64,000 bases of DNA from JAEUOS01 sp964470865 (GCA_964470865.1 CAYYFR010000001.1:1-64000), one strand, 5' to 3'. Positions 8,667 through 18,253 are shown, numbered from the stretch's first letter. Notes: a model not told the origin generated them from the letters alone. A program made the numbers and translations.

Positions 8667-11390
8667 ATGCCCAGATTGCTGATGGTCGACGGCTCTTCGT
8701 ACCTGTACCGCGCCTTTCACGCCTTGCCGGACCTGCGCAGTCCGGCAGGCTTGCCCACCGGCGCCATGCATGGCATGGTCAGCATGCTCAAGAAGCTCAA
8801 GGCCGAAAACCGCGCCGACTATTGCGCCTGCGTATTCGACGCCAAGGGGCGCACCTTCCGCGACGACCTGTATGCGCAGTACAAGGCGCAGCGCGCACCG
8901 ATGCCGGATGATCTGGTGCGCCAGATCGAGCCGATCCATGCCCTGGTGCGTGCCATGGGCTGGCCGCTTCTGATGATCGACGGCGTCGAGGCGGATGACG
9001 TCATCGGCACCTTGGCCAAAATGGCCGCAGCCGCAGGGATTGAAACCCTGATCTCGACCGGTGACAAGGACCTGGCACAACTGGTGGATGCGCATGTGAC
9101 GCTGATCAACACCATGAGCAACGAGCGCCTCGACGTGGCCGGGGTGAAAGCCAAGTTCGGCGTGGCACCGGAGCTGATCGTCGACTATCTGACCCTGGTG
9201 GGCGACACCGTGGACAACGTGCCAGGCGTCGAGAAGGTGGGGCCCAAGACAGCGGTGAGATGGATTTCCGAGTATGGCTCGCTGGCAGGCGTGATCGCCC
9301 ACGCGGACCAGATCAAGGGCGTGGTCGGCGACAACCTGCGGCGTGCACTCGACTGGCTTCCCAAAGGGCGCGAACTGGTCACCGTCAAATGCGATGTCGA
9401 AGGCTTGTCGCTGGAAACCCTCGGGACGGAAACCACCGATGAAGGATTGTTGCGCGAACTTTTTTCGCGTTACGGCTTCAAGACCTGGCTGCGCGAGATG
9501 GAAGGCGGCGCCGTCAGCGCGTCGCCCGAAGTTTCGTCGAACGTCGCGGCCATCGACAGCGCGCCGCCGGCATTGCCGGGCGAACGCCCAAAGCACTATG
9601 AGACCGTGCGCAGCCGGACGCAACTCGAGGCCTGGATTGCTCGACTGCAGGCCGCTGAAATCGCCGCGGTCGACACCGAAACCACCGGCCTTGACCCGAT
9701 GCGATCGAGAATCGTCGGTATTTCGTTCGCCATCGAACCGTTTGCCGCCGCCTACCTGCCGCTCATGCATACCGGTCCGGATGCCGAAGGCCAGCTTGAC
9801 TTCGATACTGCCATCGCCCTGCTGCGGCCCTGGCTGGAGAATCCTGGGGCAAAAAAAGTGGGGCAGAACCTCAAGTACGATGCCCACATTTTTGCCAACC
9901 ACGGCATAGCGCTGGGAGGCATCGTGCATGACACCCTGTTGCAAAGCTATGTGATCGAGTCTCATCGCAGTCACGACATGGATTCGCTCGCCACCCGTCA
10001 TCTGGGACGCACCACCATCAAGTACGAAGCGGTGGCCGGCAAGGGTGCAAGCCAGATCGGCTTCGAACAGGTGGCGATCGACGTCGCCACCGAGTATGCG
10101 GCGGAGGACTCCGAAGTCACCCTGCAATTGCACCAGACCCTGTGGCCCCAGATCGCAGCCGACGCCAAGCTCAAGCGAATTTACGAACTTGAAATGCCGG
10201 TCGCGCGCGTGCTGATGAAAATGGAGCGCACCGGGGTTCTGATCGACGCGGCGTTGCTGGAAAAACAGGGCGGCGAACTCGGCGTGACCATGCTGGAACT
10301 GGAGCGCCGCGCGTATGAGCTGGCGGGCCAGCCATTCAACCTGGGCAGCCCGAAACAGATCGGCGAGATTTTTTTCGAGCGCATGCAGTTGCCGGTGATC
10401 AAGAAAACCCCTTCCGGCGCACCATCGACCGACGAAGAAGTGCTGCAAAAACTGGCCGAAGATTATCCGTTGCCCAAGGTGCTGCTCGACTACCGCAGTT
10501 TGTCCAAGTTGAAAAGCACCTATACCGACAAGCTGCCACGCATGGTCAACCAGGTCACCGGCCGGGTGCACACCAATTATGCGCAGGCAGTCGCGGTCAC
10601 CGGGCGCCTGGCTTCCAACGACCCGAACCTGCAGAACATTCCGATTCGCACCGCCCAGGGCAGGCGTATCCGCGAGGCCTTCATCGCCCCCCCGGGCAGC
10701 GTGATCATGTCGGCCGACTATTCGCAGATCGAATTGCGCATCATGGCGCACATCTCGAAGGACCCGGCGCTCCTGGCCGCTTTCGCAGCGGGCGAGGACG
10801 TGCACCGCGCCACCGCCGCCGAGATTTTTGGCGCCCCGCGCGCTGAGGTGAGTTCGGAGCAGCGTCGCTATGCAAAGGTCATCAACTTCGGGCTGATCTA
10901 CGGCATGAGCGCCTTCGGGCTGGCGGCCAACCTTGGCATCGAGCGGGATGCCGCCAAGTCCTACATCGAGCGTTACTTCGAACGCTTCGCCGGGGTCAAG
11001 CGCTACATGGATGAGACGCGCGTCGCGGCCAAGGCCCAAGGCTACGTCGAAACGGTGTTCGGCCGACGCCTGTGGCTGCCGGAAATCAACAGCCCCAACG
11101 GGCCGCGCCGCCAGGGCGCCGAGCGCGCCGCGATCAACGCGCCAATGCAGGGCACCGCAGCCGACCTGATCAAGATGTCGATGATCGCGGTGCAGGCGTC
11201 AATCGAGGGCGAACAGTTGAAATCGCGCCTGGTGATGCAGGTGCATGACGAACTGGTTCTGCAGGTGCCGACCGATGAATTGGAGCATGTACGCACCCTG
11301 GTGCCGCACCTGATGAGCGCGGTGGCAAGCCTCGACGTGCCATTGCTGGCCGAGGTGGGTGTCGGTGCCAATTGGGATCAGGCCCATTGA
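8667..11390 (+). CDS. polA: DNA polymerase I
   Basis: 907-aa family A polymerase for Okazaki-fragment processing and gap filling. Domain order: 5' nuclease (1-290), 3'-5' exonuclease (about 310-500) with an intact DTETTGLD motif (Asp336, Glu338), and polymerase (about 520-907). The polymerase domain has motif A SADYSQIELRIMA, motif B RRYAKVINFGLIYG and motif C VHDE (His860, Asp861, Glu862). All three activities look intact. The ATG at 8667 gives the canonical start MPRLLMVDGSSYLYRAFHA, with AGGGAG about 12 nt upstream. A longer reading from 8433 overlaps the divergent remnant gene and is not conserved-looking. Confidence 0.97.
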   Translation: MPRLLMVDGSSYLYRAFHALPDLRSPAGLPTGAMHGMVSMLKKLKAENRADYCACVFDAKGRTFRDDLYAQYKAQRAPMPDDLVRQIEPIHALVRAMGWPLLMIDGVEADDVIGTLAKMAAAAGIETLISTGDKDLAQLVDAHVTLINTMSNERLDVAGVKAKFGVAPELIVDYLTLVGDTVDNVPGVEKVGPKTAVRWISEYGSLAGVIAHADQIKGVVGDNLRRALDWLPKGRELVTVKCDVEGLSLETLGTETTDEGLLRELFSRYGFKTWLREMEGGAVSASPEVSSNVAAIDSAPPALPGERPKHYETVRSRTQLEAWIARLQAAEIAAVDTETTGLDPMRSRIVGISFAIEPFAAAYLPLMHTGPDAEGQLDFDTAIALLRPWLENPGAKKVGQNLKYDAHIFANHGIALGGIVHDTLLQSYVIESHRSHDMDSLATRHLGRTTIKYEAVAGKGASQIGFEQVAIDVATEYAAEDSEVTLQLHQTLWPQIAADAKLKRIYELEMPVARVLMKMERTGVLIDAALLEKQGGELGVTMLELERRAYELAGQPFNLGSPKQIGEIFFERMQLPVIKKTPSGAPSTDEEVLQKLAEDYPLPKVLLDYRSLSKLKSTYTDKLPRMVNQVTGRVHTNYAQAVAVTGRLASNDPNLQNIPIRTAQGRRIREAFIAPPGSVIMSADYSQIELRIMAHISKDPALLAAFAAGEDVHRATAAEIFGAPRAEVSSEQRRYAKVINFGLIYGMSAFGLAANLGIERDAAKSYIERYFERFAGVKRYMDETRVAAKAQGYVETVFGRRLWLPEINSPNGPRRQGAERAAINAPMQGTAADLIKMSMIAVQASIEGEQLKSRLVMQVHDELVLQVPTDELEHVRTLVPHLMSAVASLDVPLLAEVGVGANWDQAH

Positions 11391-11499
11391 TCGGGCACCC
11401 GGATCGGGCAAGCGCATCTGCACCAGCCCATCTGGGATGGAAATTTCGCCTGGAATTTTTCAGGCGCATGCCGTGCCCGATCGGCTCCCGAGTTTGTCA

Positions 11500-11845
11500 G
11501 GCGCGGTCGTCGGCAGATACATTGCGTTGCATCTGCGGCGCCAAAAGTACCGTGTGTCGCGCGCAATCAATGGCGCAGCGGGTGAGGCGGTGATCGCCGC
11601 CGACGCGCCAGACGTGATCATTCTCGATCACTACCTGCCGGATACCACCGGTTGAGCACTGCAGGATGCCCAACGCCTGTTCGAGCCGTTTCAGCGCTTG
11701 CATGCCACCGCCGAGTACGAGCGGCTGGGCATTGGGCTTGGCGACCGTACAGCAGATCATCGAGCGCCACCACGGCCGTATCTGGGCCAAGGGCGCGCCC
11801 GGCGAAGGCGCGACCTTCTTCTTCACCCTGCAAAGCGCCGATTGA
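11500..11845 (+). pseudogene. Relic of a two-component response regulator / histidine kinase
   Basis: Two recognisable fragments sit end to end. The first (11500-11655) reads as a receiver segment ending VIILDHYLPDTTG, with the phospho-acceptor Asp of strand beta-3, then a TGA. In the same frame after the stop comes a kinase ATP-binding segment (RLFEPFQRLHATAEY, then GIGL). One extra G near 11740 shifts the frame, after which ATVQQIIERHHGRIWAKG and GEGATFFFTL (the G2 box region) continue to a TGA at 11843. The stop, the frameshift and the missing middle mean no functional protein. It fills the polA-oxidase interval and ends one base before the convergent oxidase stop. Confidence 0.75.
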
Positions 11846-13102
11846 TCAGGCGAAGCGCCGCGCGGCATATGCGGCACAGTCGGCCGCGTCGAGGTCCCCG
11901 CCAAGCAGGTCGGCCACCATGCGCCCGCTAATGGGGCCGCACGCAAGTCCGACATGGCCGTGGCCAAATGCGTGAATCACGTCTGCAGAAGCTGACGCGG
12001 GGCCCAACACCGGCAGCCCGTCCGCAGTCGAAGGGCGATCTCCGCTCCAGAGTTTCACTTCACCTGTTTCGGCCAAGTCACGCAAGCGCGGATAGGCGCG
12101 CCTGGCATGACCCAGGAGAATCTCTGCGCGCCGCCAGTCGGGTGCGGCATCCCGTGTTGTCAATTCCACCTGACCTGCCAGGCGCAGGCCGTGGTTGGTG
12201 GGCGTATTGGCCATCTTGCCGTCGGCCGGCATCACAGGCATGGGAAGTTCGAAACCTGGTGCGCTGACAACCACGTGGTAGCCACGCTCGCTTTCGAGAA
12301 AAACGCGATCTCCCGCGGCGCGTGCCAGGTCCTTGGACGCAATGCCGGCGGCGATCACGGCGCGTTCGCAGACAATCGGCCCGACGTCTGTCAGCACCGC
12401 GCGCAGGCGCCGGTTCTCGATATCGAACCCGGTGGCGCGCGTGCGCGCAAGCCTTGCCCCGCGTGCACAGGCATGCCGCACCAGCGCGCCGACATAGGCG
12501 CCAGGATCGCGACAGTGCGCACCGGCATCGACCACGATTCCGAAACCATAGGCGGCATCAAGCATCGGCAGCAATCGATGCAGCGCCAAAGCATCGAGTT
12601 CGCGCCAGGCGATGCCGTTATCGCGCCGCAGGCGCCATGCCAGGGCTTCCCCCTCAAAGCCGGTGCGACTGGCGTAGGCATACAAAAGGCCATTGCTTGC
12701 GATTAGCTCTGCAACCCCGGCCTCGGCGGCAAGCGCACGATGCCGGTCCGGCGCATCACCCAACAGTCGCGCCAGTGCGCGGGCGGTACGCTCGACGCGG
12801 GCGACGCTGCAGCCGGATAATACAAACCGCCACAGCCACGGGGCCAGTGCCGGCAGGGCGCCCAGGCGCAGGGTGAGTGGGCCACTTGCATCAAGCAGAT
12901 AGCCCGGAATCTTTTTCCACAACCCGGGCATCGACATCGGCACCACCGACGCCGGGCTGATCCACGCACCATTGCCGTAGCTCGCCGCCTGCTCACCACC
13001 GGGTTCACCAGGCTCGATCAGCGTCACTTGATGGCCGTCGCGCAAAAGTTCCACCGCACAGCAAGCGCCGACGATTCCGGCTCCGATCACCGCTACATGC
13101 AT
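11846..13102 (-). CDS. FAD-dependent D-amino-acid dehydrogenase-like oxidoreductase (DAO family)
   Basis: 418-aa DAO-superfamily flavoenzyme resembling DadA. The N-terminal dinucleotide-binding motif is VIGAGIVGACCAVELL; a C-terminal FAD-contacting segment reads GHGHVGLACGP. DadA oxidatively deaminates D-amino acids and feeds electrons to quinone. The substrate here is not proven, and other DAO-family amine oxidases remain possible. The ATG at 13102 is favoured over 13114 or 13213 because GAGGCAGG lies just upstream and the beta-alpha-beta fold begins at once. It is convergent with the two-component relic and 225 bp downstream of the VOC gene, a spacer in which I see nothing definite. Confidence 0.8.
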   Translation of the reverse strand: MHVAVIGAGIVGACCAVELLRDGHQVTLIEPGEPGGEQAASYGNGAWISPASVVPMSMPGLWKKIPGYLLDASGPLTLRLGALPALAPWLWRFVLSGCSVARVERTARALARLLGDAPDRHRALAAEAGVAELIASNGLLYAYASRTGFEGEALAWRLRRDNGIAWRELDALALHRLLPMLDAAYGFGIVVDAGAHCRDPGAYVGALVRHACARGARLARTRATGFDIENRRLRAVLTDVGPIVCERAVIAAGIASKDLARAAGDRVFLESERGYHVVVSAPGFELPMPVMPADGKMANTPTNHGLRLAGQVELTTRDAAPDWRRAEILLGHARRAYPRLRDLAETGEVKLWSGDRPSTADGLPVLGPASASADVIHAFGHGHVGLACGPISGRMVADLLGGDLDAADCAAYAARRFA

Positions 13103-13327
13103 GGCCTGCCTCATGGTGCCCGGCAACCTGTGGGCCTTGCCGAAAATCGCCGTCACTGTGAAGATCGTACCGACCAAGACCGCTGCGATATCCCCGCTTG
13201 CCGCATACGCCAAACGCCGAAATCTGCGCAGCAGATCCTGACTTGTCCACAGATCTCGGAGCCGTGTCCGGTCGAACCTGAGGACCTACAGGCTGCGGCC
13301 GCGTCGTTGGTCGGCGACTTGCTCAAT

Positions 13328-14182
13328 TCAGTGGCCTGGTGCGGTAAAGGTGCATGAACTCTGCGTGGACTGGACCAACGCTTGGTCCCGTTGAAGTACG
13401 AACTGTAGCCTGCAGCCGAAAGTCTCCTCCGGGTCGATGTCCATGGCAGCTCCGTGCCAGGCGAAGCGGATTCCATCGCGCAGAAAGCGGCTCCGCAGAC
13501 GCTCCAGTGAAGGTACGTAAAAGCTCAGCCCGGTCATGCCGGCACCGGCACCGGCAGCGGCAGTTGCAAGTCTCAGTTGCGCTGCGTCAAGTTGAAACAC
13601 CAGCGCGTCATTCACGCGCGTCGCGGCGCTTGCAGTGCATGCCTGGTAAAGCGGGGCGGCGCTTTCAACGTCCGGCAGGCCGATGTCGAGCACGGCCATT
13701 GCGCAGGCCCCATTCGCATGCCTTTGCCATTCGCGGCGCCACACCAGACCCGGCGTCAAGTGCTGGCAGAAATAAAACCATGAGCCCGGAACGGCGTCAG
13801 GCTCGAGCCGGGTCACCCGGAAGGATGCATCGGCAATCGCACCGCCGGTCATTTCGACCGGGCGCGAAAAGGTTTGCACAGGCCTTGGCACCAATCCGGC
13901 GCGCATCAGCTCGGCATGGGTGACGTCGGCGTCAGTACTACGCAATACGGTCGCCATCAGGCCGAGCGGGCGCGACACAAGTTCCGGGCGTCGCTCAGGC
14001 GGTGCGCCGGGTGGATAGCCCAGCAACTCGAGATAGTCGCTTTCGAACACCACCGTGTGGTTGATCGAGCCCAGCGAGTGATGTCCGCGCGCAGTGACAA
14101 AAAACCCCAGGCGCTCGAACAGCGCCGCGACTTCATCCATGCGATCGCGGGCGTTGAAAACGATGTGATCAAGTGCGCGCAT
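13328..14182 (-). CDS. VOC superfamily protein, glyoxalase-like (Glyoxalase_3 type)
   Basis: 284-aa protein with an N-terminal vicinal-oxygen-chelate module (LDHIVFNARD near residues 3-12; VVFESDYLELLGYP as a metal-ligand strand) and a second degenerate module. It resembles glyoxalase-like proteins of unknown substrate (PF13468 type). I chose the ATG at 14182, where similarity begins; an in-frame TTG lies 21 nt upstream and neither has a strong ribosome-binding site. It is divergent from the TPP enzyme across 88 bp, so the two may be co-regulated. Confidence 0.65.
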   Translation of the reverse strand: MRALDHIVFNARDRMDEVAALFERLGFFVTARGHHSLGSINHTVVFESDYLELLGYPPGAPPERRPELVSRPLGLMATVLRSTDADVTHAELMRAGLVPRPVQTFSRPVEMTGGAIADASFRVTRLEPDAVPGSWFYFCQHLTPGLVWRREWQRHANGACAMAVLDIGLPDVESAAPLYQACTASAATRVNDALVFQLDAAQLRLATAAAGAGAGMTGLSFYVPSLERLRSRFLRDGIRFAWHGAAMDIDPEETFGCRLQFVLQRDQALVQSTQSSCTFTAPGH

Positions 14183-14270
14183 GCTCAAATCATAGCGCTT
14201 CAAGACTGCCAGCGTGCGACCACGCGAGGGCGCGATAATGCTGTGACCGCAACTGACCGGATTTACCCAA

Positions 14271-15965
14271 ATGACTCCACTGAATGGCGCCGAGGCGCTG
14301 GTGCGAATGTTGCAACTTTACGGCGTGAAGCATGTATTCGGCCTGTGCGGCGACACCAGTCTGCCGTTCTACGACGCGCTGGCACGGCTTGACCACGGCA
14401 TCACCCATGTCTTGACGCGCGACGAACGCTCGGCCGCCTATATGGCCGATGGTTACGCGCGCATCGCGCGCCGCCCCGGCGTTTGCGAAGGCCCGTCCGG
14501 CGGCGGCGCCACATACATCCTGCCCGGCGTGGTGGAAGCCAACGAGTCGTCGATTCCGCTACTGGCGATCACCAGCGACATTGCGACCACCTCGCGCGGG
14601 CGCTATACGCTGACCGAACTCGACCAGGCTTCCTTGTTCCGCCCGCTGACCAAATGGAACGGCGTGGCCAACGCGGCCAACGACATTCCACGCTTGTTGC
14701 GCGCCGCCTTTTCGGCGATGAACACCGGCCGTAGCGGCGCGGCGCATCTATCGCTGCCGTTTGATGCCCAGAAAGGCGCGGTCGAAGACGACGAGTTGTG
14801 GGCTGATCCGGCGCTGGCGACTTATCCGGCACGGCGCGGTGCCGCCGACCCGCAGGATGTCGAGCGCGCCGCGGCACTGCTGACTTCAACTGCAAACAAA
14901 CTTGTGATCGTAGGCGGCGGCGTGGTTCTCTCGGGCGCGGAAGCCGAACTGGCCGAATTCGCACACAAGGCTGGTGCGATGGTCGCCACCACGATTTCCG
15001 GGCAGGGCAGCCTGGCCGAGACGGACGCGGCCTGCGTGGGAGTGGTCGGCAGCAATGGCGGCACACCCGAGACCCGTGAAGTGGTCGACATGGCGGATCT
15101 GATCATTTTCATCGGTTGTCGGGCCGGTAGCGTCACCACCGAGCGGCGCCGTCATCCCGCACCCGGGCGCACGCGCGTGATCCAGATTGACGTCGATCCC
15201 GCCGTGATTGGCGCCAACTACGCGGTCGATATCGGGCTGGCAGGCGACGCCCGGCTGGTACTGCGCCAATTGATCGGCGCCCTGGATGGACAAACGGTGT
15301 TCCAGATGCCCTCACGCCTGAACCCAGCGATGGTGGCCGCGGCCAAGGCGCGCAAACTTGACGGGTTCATGCGCCTGGCGCTGTCGGACGAGCGCCCGAT
15401 CAGGCCCGAGCGCGTGGTGCACGAATTGCGGCAGGCGCTGCCCGACGACGCCATCGTGGTCGCCGACCCGGGCACGCCATGCCCGTATTTCTCAGCCTAC
15501 TTCGAGATCCGCAGCACCGGTCGGCGCTTTTTTTCCAATCGTGCCCACGGCGCGCTGGGCTACAGCATGGCTGCGGCGGTCGGCGCCCATATGGCCGATC
15601 CGCGGGTTCCGGTAGTAGCGGTGATGGGCGACGGCAGTTTCGGCTTTACCGTAGGGGAGTTGGAAACCATCGTGCGCCTGCGCATACCGCTTGTGATGGT
15701 GGTGATTTCAAACGCAACCTACGGCTGGATCAAGGCTGGTCAGAAAACCGGCTTCGACGGACGTTATTTTTCGGTGGACTTCAATCGCACCGACCACGCA
15801 GCCGTGGCGGCCGCCTATGGCGTTGCCAGTTGGCGTGTCGAGGATCCGGCGGCGCTTGCAGCGACATTGCGAGAGGCGCTCAGTCGTGGAGTGCCGGCGC
15901 TGATCGATGTGATTTGCCAGCCGCTGCACGAAGCACGGGCGCCGGTGAGTGAGTGGGTGGCCTGA
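14271..15965 (+). CDS. Thiamine-pyrophosphate-dependent enzyme, acetolactate synthase-like
   Basis: 564-aa cytosolic enzyme with the three-domain POX/ALS plan. The N-terminal PYR domain has the cofactor-activating Glu in TRDERSAAYMADGYAR (Glu52). The central domain carries FIGCRAGSVTT. The C-terminal PP domain has the metal-TPP motif GDGSFGF, with the expected Asn about 25 residues on in VVISNATYGW. It is not the classical IlvB with its IlvN partner: no regulatory subunit gene is next to it. The reaction is undetermined (decarboxylase, carboligase or lyase). A GGTGGCC/GGCCACC hairpin overlaps the stop codon at 15956-15976 without a T-run. Confidence 0.85.
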   Translation: MTPLNGAEALVRMLQLYGVKHVFGLCGDTSLPFYDALARLDHGITHVLTRDERSAAYMADGYARIARRPGVCEGPSGGGATYILPGVVEANESSIPLLAITSDIATTSRGRYTLTELDQASLFRPLTKWNGVANAANDIPRLLRAAFSAMNTGRSGAAHLSLPFDAQKGAVEDDELWADPALATYPARRGAADPQDVERAAALLTSTANKLVIVGGGVVLSGAEAELAEFAHKAGAMVATTISGQGSLAETDAACVGVVGSNGGTPETREVVDMADLIIFIGCRAGSVTTERRRHPAPGRTRVIQIDVDPAVIGANYAVDIGLAGDARLVLRQLIGALDGQTVFQMPSRLNPAMVAAAKARKLDGFMRLALSDERPIRPERVVHELRQALPDDAIVVADPGTPCPYFSAYFEIRSTGRRFFSNRAHGALGYSMAAAVGAHMADPRVPVVAVMGDGSFGFTVGELETIVRLRIPLVMVVISNATYGWIKAGQKTGFDGRYFSVDFNRTDHAAVAAAYGVASWRVEDPAALAATLREALSRGVPALIDVICQPLHEARAPVSEWVA

Positions 15966-16146
15966 ACGCGGCCACCAGGAATGGCGGCGCGCAACAAAAA
16001 ATGCCTGTGCCGCACCCCTGGCGTGATCATGCCTGACACACACTTTGCGCACTTTGCGCGCTCGGCAGGCGACATCGGCAACGCGGGTAGATTCGCCTGG
16101 CCCGTACGCTACCGCGTGGTCGAAGGCGTGCGCCGACATCAGTGAT

Positions 16147-16932
16147 TCACGAAATGGCGCCTGCAGGCGCAAAGCTCTGGCTGACGCGACCGCTCTGGCG
16201 GCCCGCCTGGTCGAAGCTGATTTCAACGAAACGGATCGACGCGTCCGCACGCACGGCCAGCACGCTGCTGCTGCGGGTGCCGTAAACCGGCGCCACGATC
16301 CTGCGTGCGGCCAGAATACGCTCGCGCTCGAGCCCTACACCGGTAGCAGGCAACTGCGCATCATGCGGAATCCCGGTTTCGGCCAGGGCGGTCAACAATT
16401 GCTCGAACATGCGATCTTCGTCCGGCCTCGACGCGACAATCGAGCTCAGGTCAGACAGGAGCCCGGTCGTCTTGGGCCAGGGTGTATTCAGGCGCGCGTT
16501 GGAGAGCGCATGAAATCCCGGCGCAAGCCGCTGGGCTGGCGCATCGTGGTTACCGGCGTAGCCGAGGGAGTCGGCATCGCCAACCAGCAGATTGAAGCCG
16601 TTGTACTGCGCGCGCGCAGGCGCCAAAGCGCCGAGGTAGTCGTGCGGGCGTTGCAGACCCTGGAGATAATCGGCAACCAGGTGACCGCGTGAACGCGCCT
16701 GGCTGTCCGGCGGCGCAGGGTCGCGATGATTGGTCAACGCGGCAAAGCGGCCAGCGCGGGTAACGGCCATCCAGCTACCGCCCCCTTCGAGATCGCGCCC
16801 ACCGAAAAGCTCGGGTGCGTGCGGCCAGAAAGCAGCTGGCGCGGTCCTGCGTGCGTGGTACTCATCGCGATTGGCGGCCACAATCAGGGAGTAGCCCGGA
16901 ACCACATGCCAGGCGAGCGCGATCAGGCACAT
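16147..16932 (-). CDS. NRDE family protein (TANGO2-like)
   Basis: 261-aa protein of the NRDE family, named for the motif seen here at residues 21-24 in IVAANRDEYHARRT. Other family features are the initial MCLIALAW and AALTNHRDP near residue 70. Members belong to the Ntn-hydrolase-like TANGO2 group, linked to heme handling in eukaryotes; the bacterial role is unclear. The ATG at 16932 is the canonical MCLI start, whose Cys2 would become the N-terminal nucleophile if Met is removed. It lies 10 nt after the DUF4936 gene, so cotranscription is likely. Confidence 0.85.
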   Translation of the reverse strand: MCLIALAWHVVPGYSLIVAANRDEYHARRTAPAAFWPHAPELFGGRDLEGGGSWMAVTRAGRFAALTNHRDPAPPDSQARSRGHLVADYLQGLQRPHDYLGALAPARAQYNGFNLLVGDADSLGYAGNHDAPAQRLAPGFHALSNARLNTPWPKTTGLLSDLSSIVASRPDEDRMFEQLLTALAETGIPHDAQLPATGVGLERERILAARRIVAPVYGTRSSSVLAVRADASIRFVEISFDQAGRQSGRVSQSFAPAGAIS

Positions 16933-16942
16933 GGCAGCATTT

Positions 16943-17239
16943 TCAGGCCAGCGGGTCGTGAAAGATCTCGTCGTGGCGGGTCGCGCCTGCCGCCAGAAAC
17001 GCGCAGATGCCGAAGCGCGCCACACAGTCCGCCAGTGATGCCTCGAACAGCAGGCGCTGGTGCACGCCTTCGTAAATCTCCATCCAGGTGGCAGCGTCGA
17101 AAGACTTTTTCTTGAGCCGGCCACGCACGCCACACAAACGATAAATGTCCGACTGCATGGCCACAGCCACCGGAATGAACTCGGCTATCGCGTCAGGCGC
17201 AATCCTGTAATACACGTAATGGTCGTGCAGCGCACTCAA
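16943..17239 (-). CDS. DUF4936 family protein
   Basis: 98-aa protein with the YVYYRI start and the C-terminal segment TWMEIYEGV seen in DUF4936, a small family of unknown function usually found with ygfZ and NRDE genes in betaproteobacteria. No ATG lies in frame near the beginning of similarity. The best start is TTG at 17239, with GGAG about nine bases upstream. Similarity supports the frame, and the 73-nt spacer after ygfZ then makes sense. Confidence 0.75.
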   Translation of the reverse strand: MSALHDHYVYYRIAPDAIAEFIPVAVAMQSDIYRLCGVRGRLKKKSFDAATWMEIYEGVHQRLLFEASLADCVARFGICAFLAAGATRHDEIFHDPLA

Positions 17240-17312
17240 GGGCAACGCTCCGGTCGACCTATCGCGCTCGCCGGCCAGACGCAGGGTGTGTCCGGGTTGG
17301 CATGCGAGCGAC

Positions 17313-18224
17313 TCATGGCGATTCGGGAATCGCGTACGGCAAGTCCAGAAAAACCAGGGCCGGGCCATCGACGGCCGCCAGATGAATGCTTGCCTCCAGG
17401 CGGCTCTGGATCGGCACCACCGCCAATACTGCGCAAAACCCGTCGGCCAAGACAGTCGCGTTGGCGATCGTGCCGCATTCCTGTGCATCGGCACCGCTCG
17501 CAAACAACGGCTGGCCGGCGCTCGCAGGTCCCTTGACACGGGCCGGATACATGCGGCGCTTGACCGCACCGCGGTAATGTGCGCGGGCAACGACTTCCTG
17601 GCCCGGATAGCAGCCCTTTTTGAAGCTGATGCCACCGATGGCGTCAAAATTGACCATCTGCGGCACGAACTGGTCCTGGGTCGCGGGCGTCAGCCAGACT
17701 TCGCCGGCGGCGATCATCATGGCTTTCCAGACGGTCTCGTCACCGCTCACGGCGTTGGCAGCCATGGCGGGGGCCACGATAAGCTCGCGCCGTTGGCCGT
17801 CAACCGCGGCCAAGTCTATGCGCATCGCGTCGTCGGTGAGCGCAAGCCGGAGAGGCACATGATGGCCCGTTTCGCCGATCACGCCACTGATCTCAAAACG
17901 TTCGCTGGCGTCGTCGATGACCGCCTTGGCACGCAGAACGAACATGCGCAGGCGCTTGACGAGTCCGGGCACCAGAGCCCGGTCGCAGGCAAGATAGATG
18001 CGCTCCGGGGTCGCGCACCAGGCTAGAAAACCTGCCAGCATGCGACCTTTGGCTGAGCAATACGCGGTCCATTGGGCTTGTTCCGGTGCCAGATGCAGCA
18101 AATCATTGCTCAACTGGTTGTGCAGGAACGATCGGGCATCACTGCCTGACACCTCGATCAATCCGAACGAGGCGAGTCGGGTTCGTAGAACCGGGAAATT
18201 CGGGGGATTGGCGCTAATGCTCAT
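17313..18224 (-). CDS. ygfZ: Folate-binding Fe-S cluster maintenance protein YgfZ
   Basis: 303-aa protein of the GcvT-like YgfZ/IBA57 family, which uses tetrahydrofolate to support repair or assembly of iron-sulfur enzymes and affects tRNA thiomodification. The signature KGCYPGQEV is present, with the essential Cys205. Length is normal. The ATG at 18224 has AAAGGA eight bases upstream; the TTG two codons earlier is less likely. It diverges from mltG and leads the DUF4936-NRDE genes. Confidence 0.93.
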   Translation of the reverse strand: MSISANPPNFPVLRTRLASFGLIEVSGSDARSFLHNQLSNDLLHLAPEQAQWTAYCSAKGRMLAGFLAWCATPERIYLACDRALVPGLVKRLRMFVLRAKAVIDDASERFEISGVIGETGHHVPLRLALTDDAMRIDLAAVDGQRRELIVAPAMAANAVSGDETVWKAMMIAAGEVWLTPATQDQFVPQMVNFDAIGGISFKKGCYPGQEVVARAHYRGAVKRRMYPARVKGPASAGQPLFASGADAQECGTIANATVLADGFCAVLAVVPIQSRLEASIHLAAVDGPALVFLDLPYAIPESP

Positions 18225-18247
18225 ATTCAAAGTCCTTTGACGGCTCT

Positions 18248-18253
18248 ATTATA
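18248..18253 (-). promoter_or_regulatory. Candidate -10 box for ygfZ
   Basis: Consensus TATAAT on the minus strand in the 55-bp ygfZ-mltG divergent spacer, about 24 bp upstream of the ygfZ ATG. No -35 at 16-18 bp is evident; a TTGAAA lies only 11 bp away. Confidence 0.35.

Noticed and set aside
8334..11039. 901-codon open frame antisense to polA
   Set aside because: It mirrors polA codon positions in high-GC DNA, has no recognisable domain, and covers the real LOG remnant and DUF2782 start.
11359..11655. Complete response-regulator gene overlapping the end of polA
   Set aside because: Only the last ~50 residues resemble a receiver, the frame stops right after the phospho-Asp loop, and the first ~50 codons are polA out-of-frame sequence; treated as part of the relic.
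16029..16145. 38-codon ORF after the TPP enzyme, with FAWPVR recalling the start of YbgC-type thioesterases
   Set aside because: The resemblance is only about six residues, there is no Shine-Dalgarno, and the catalytic region is absent.
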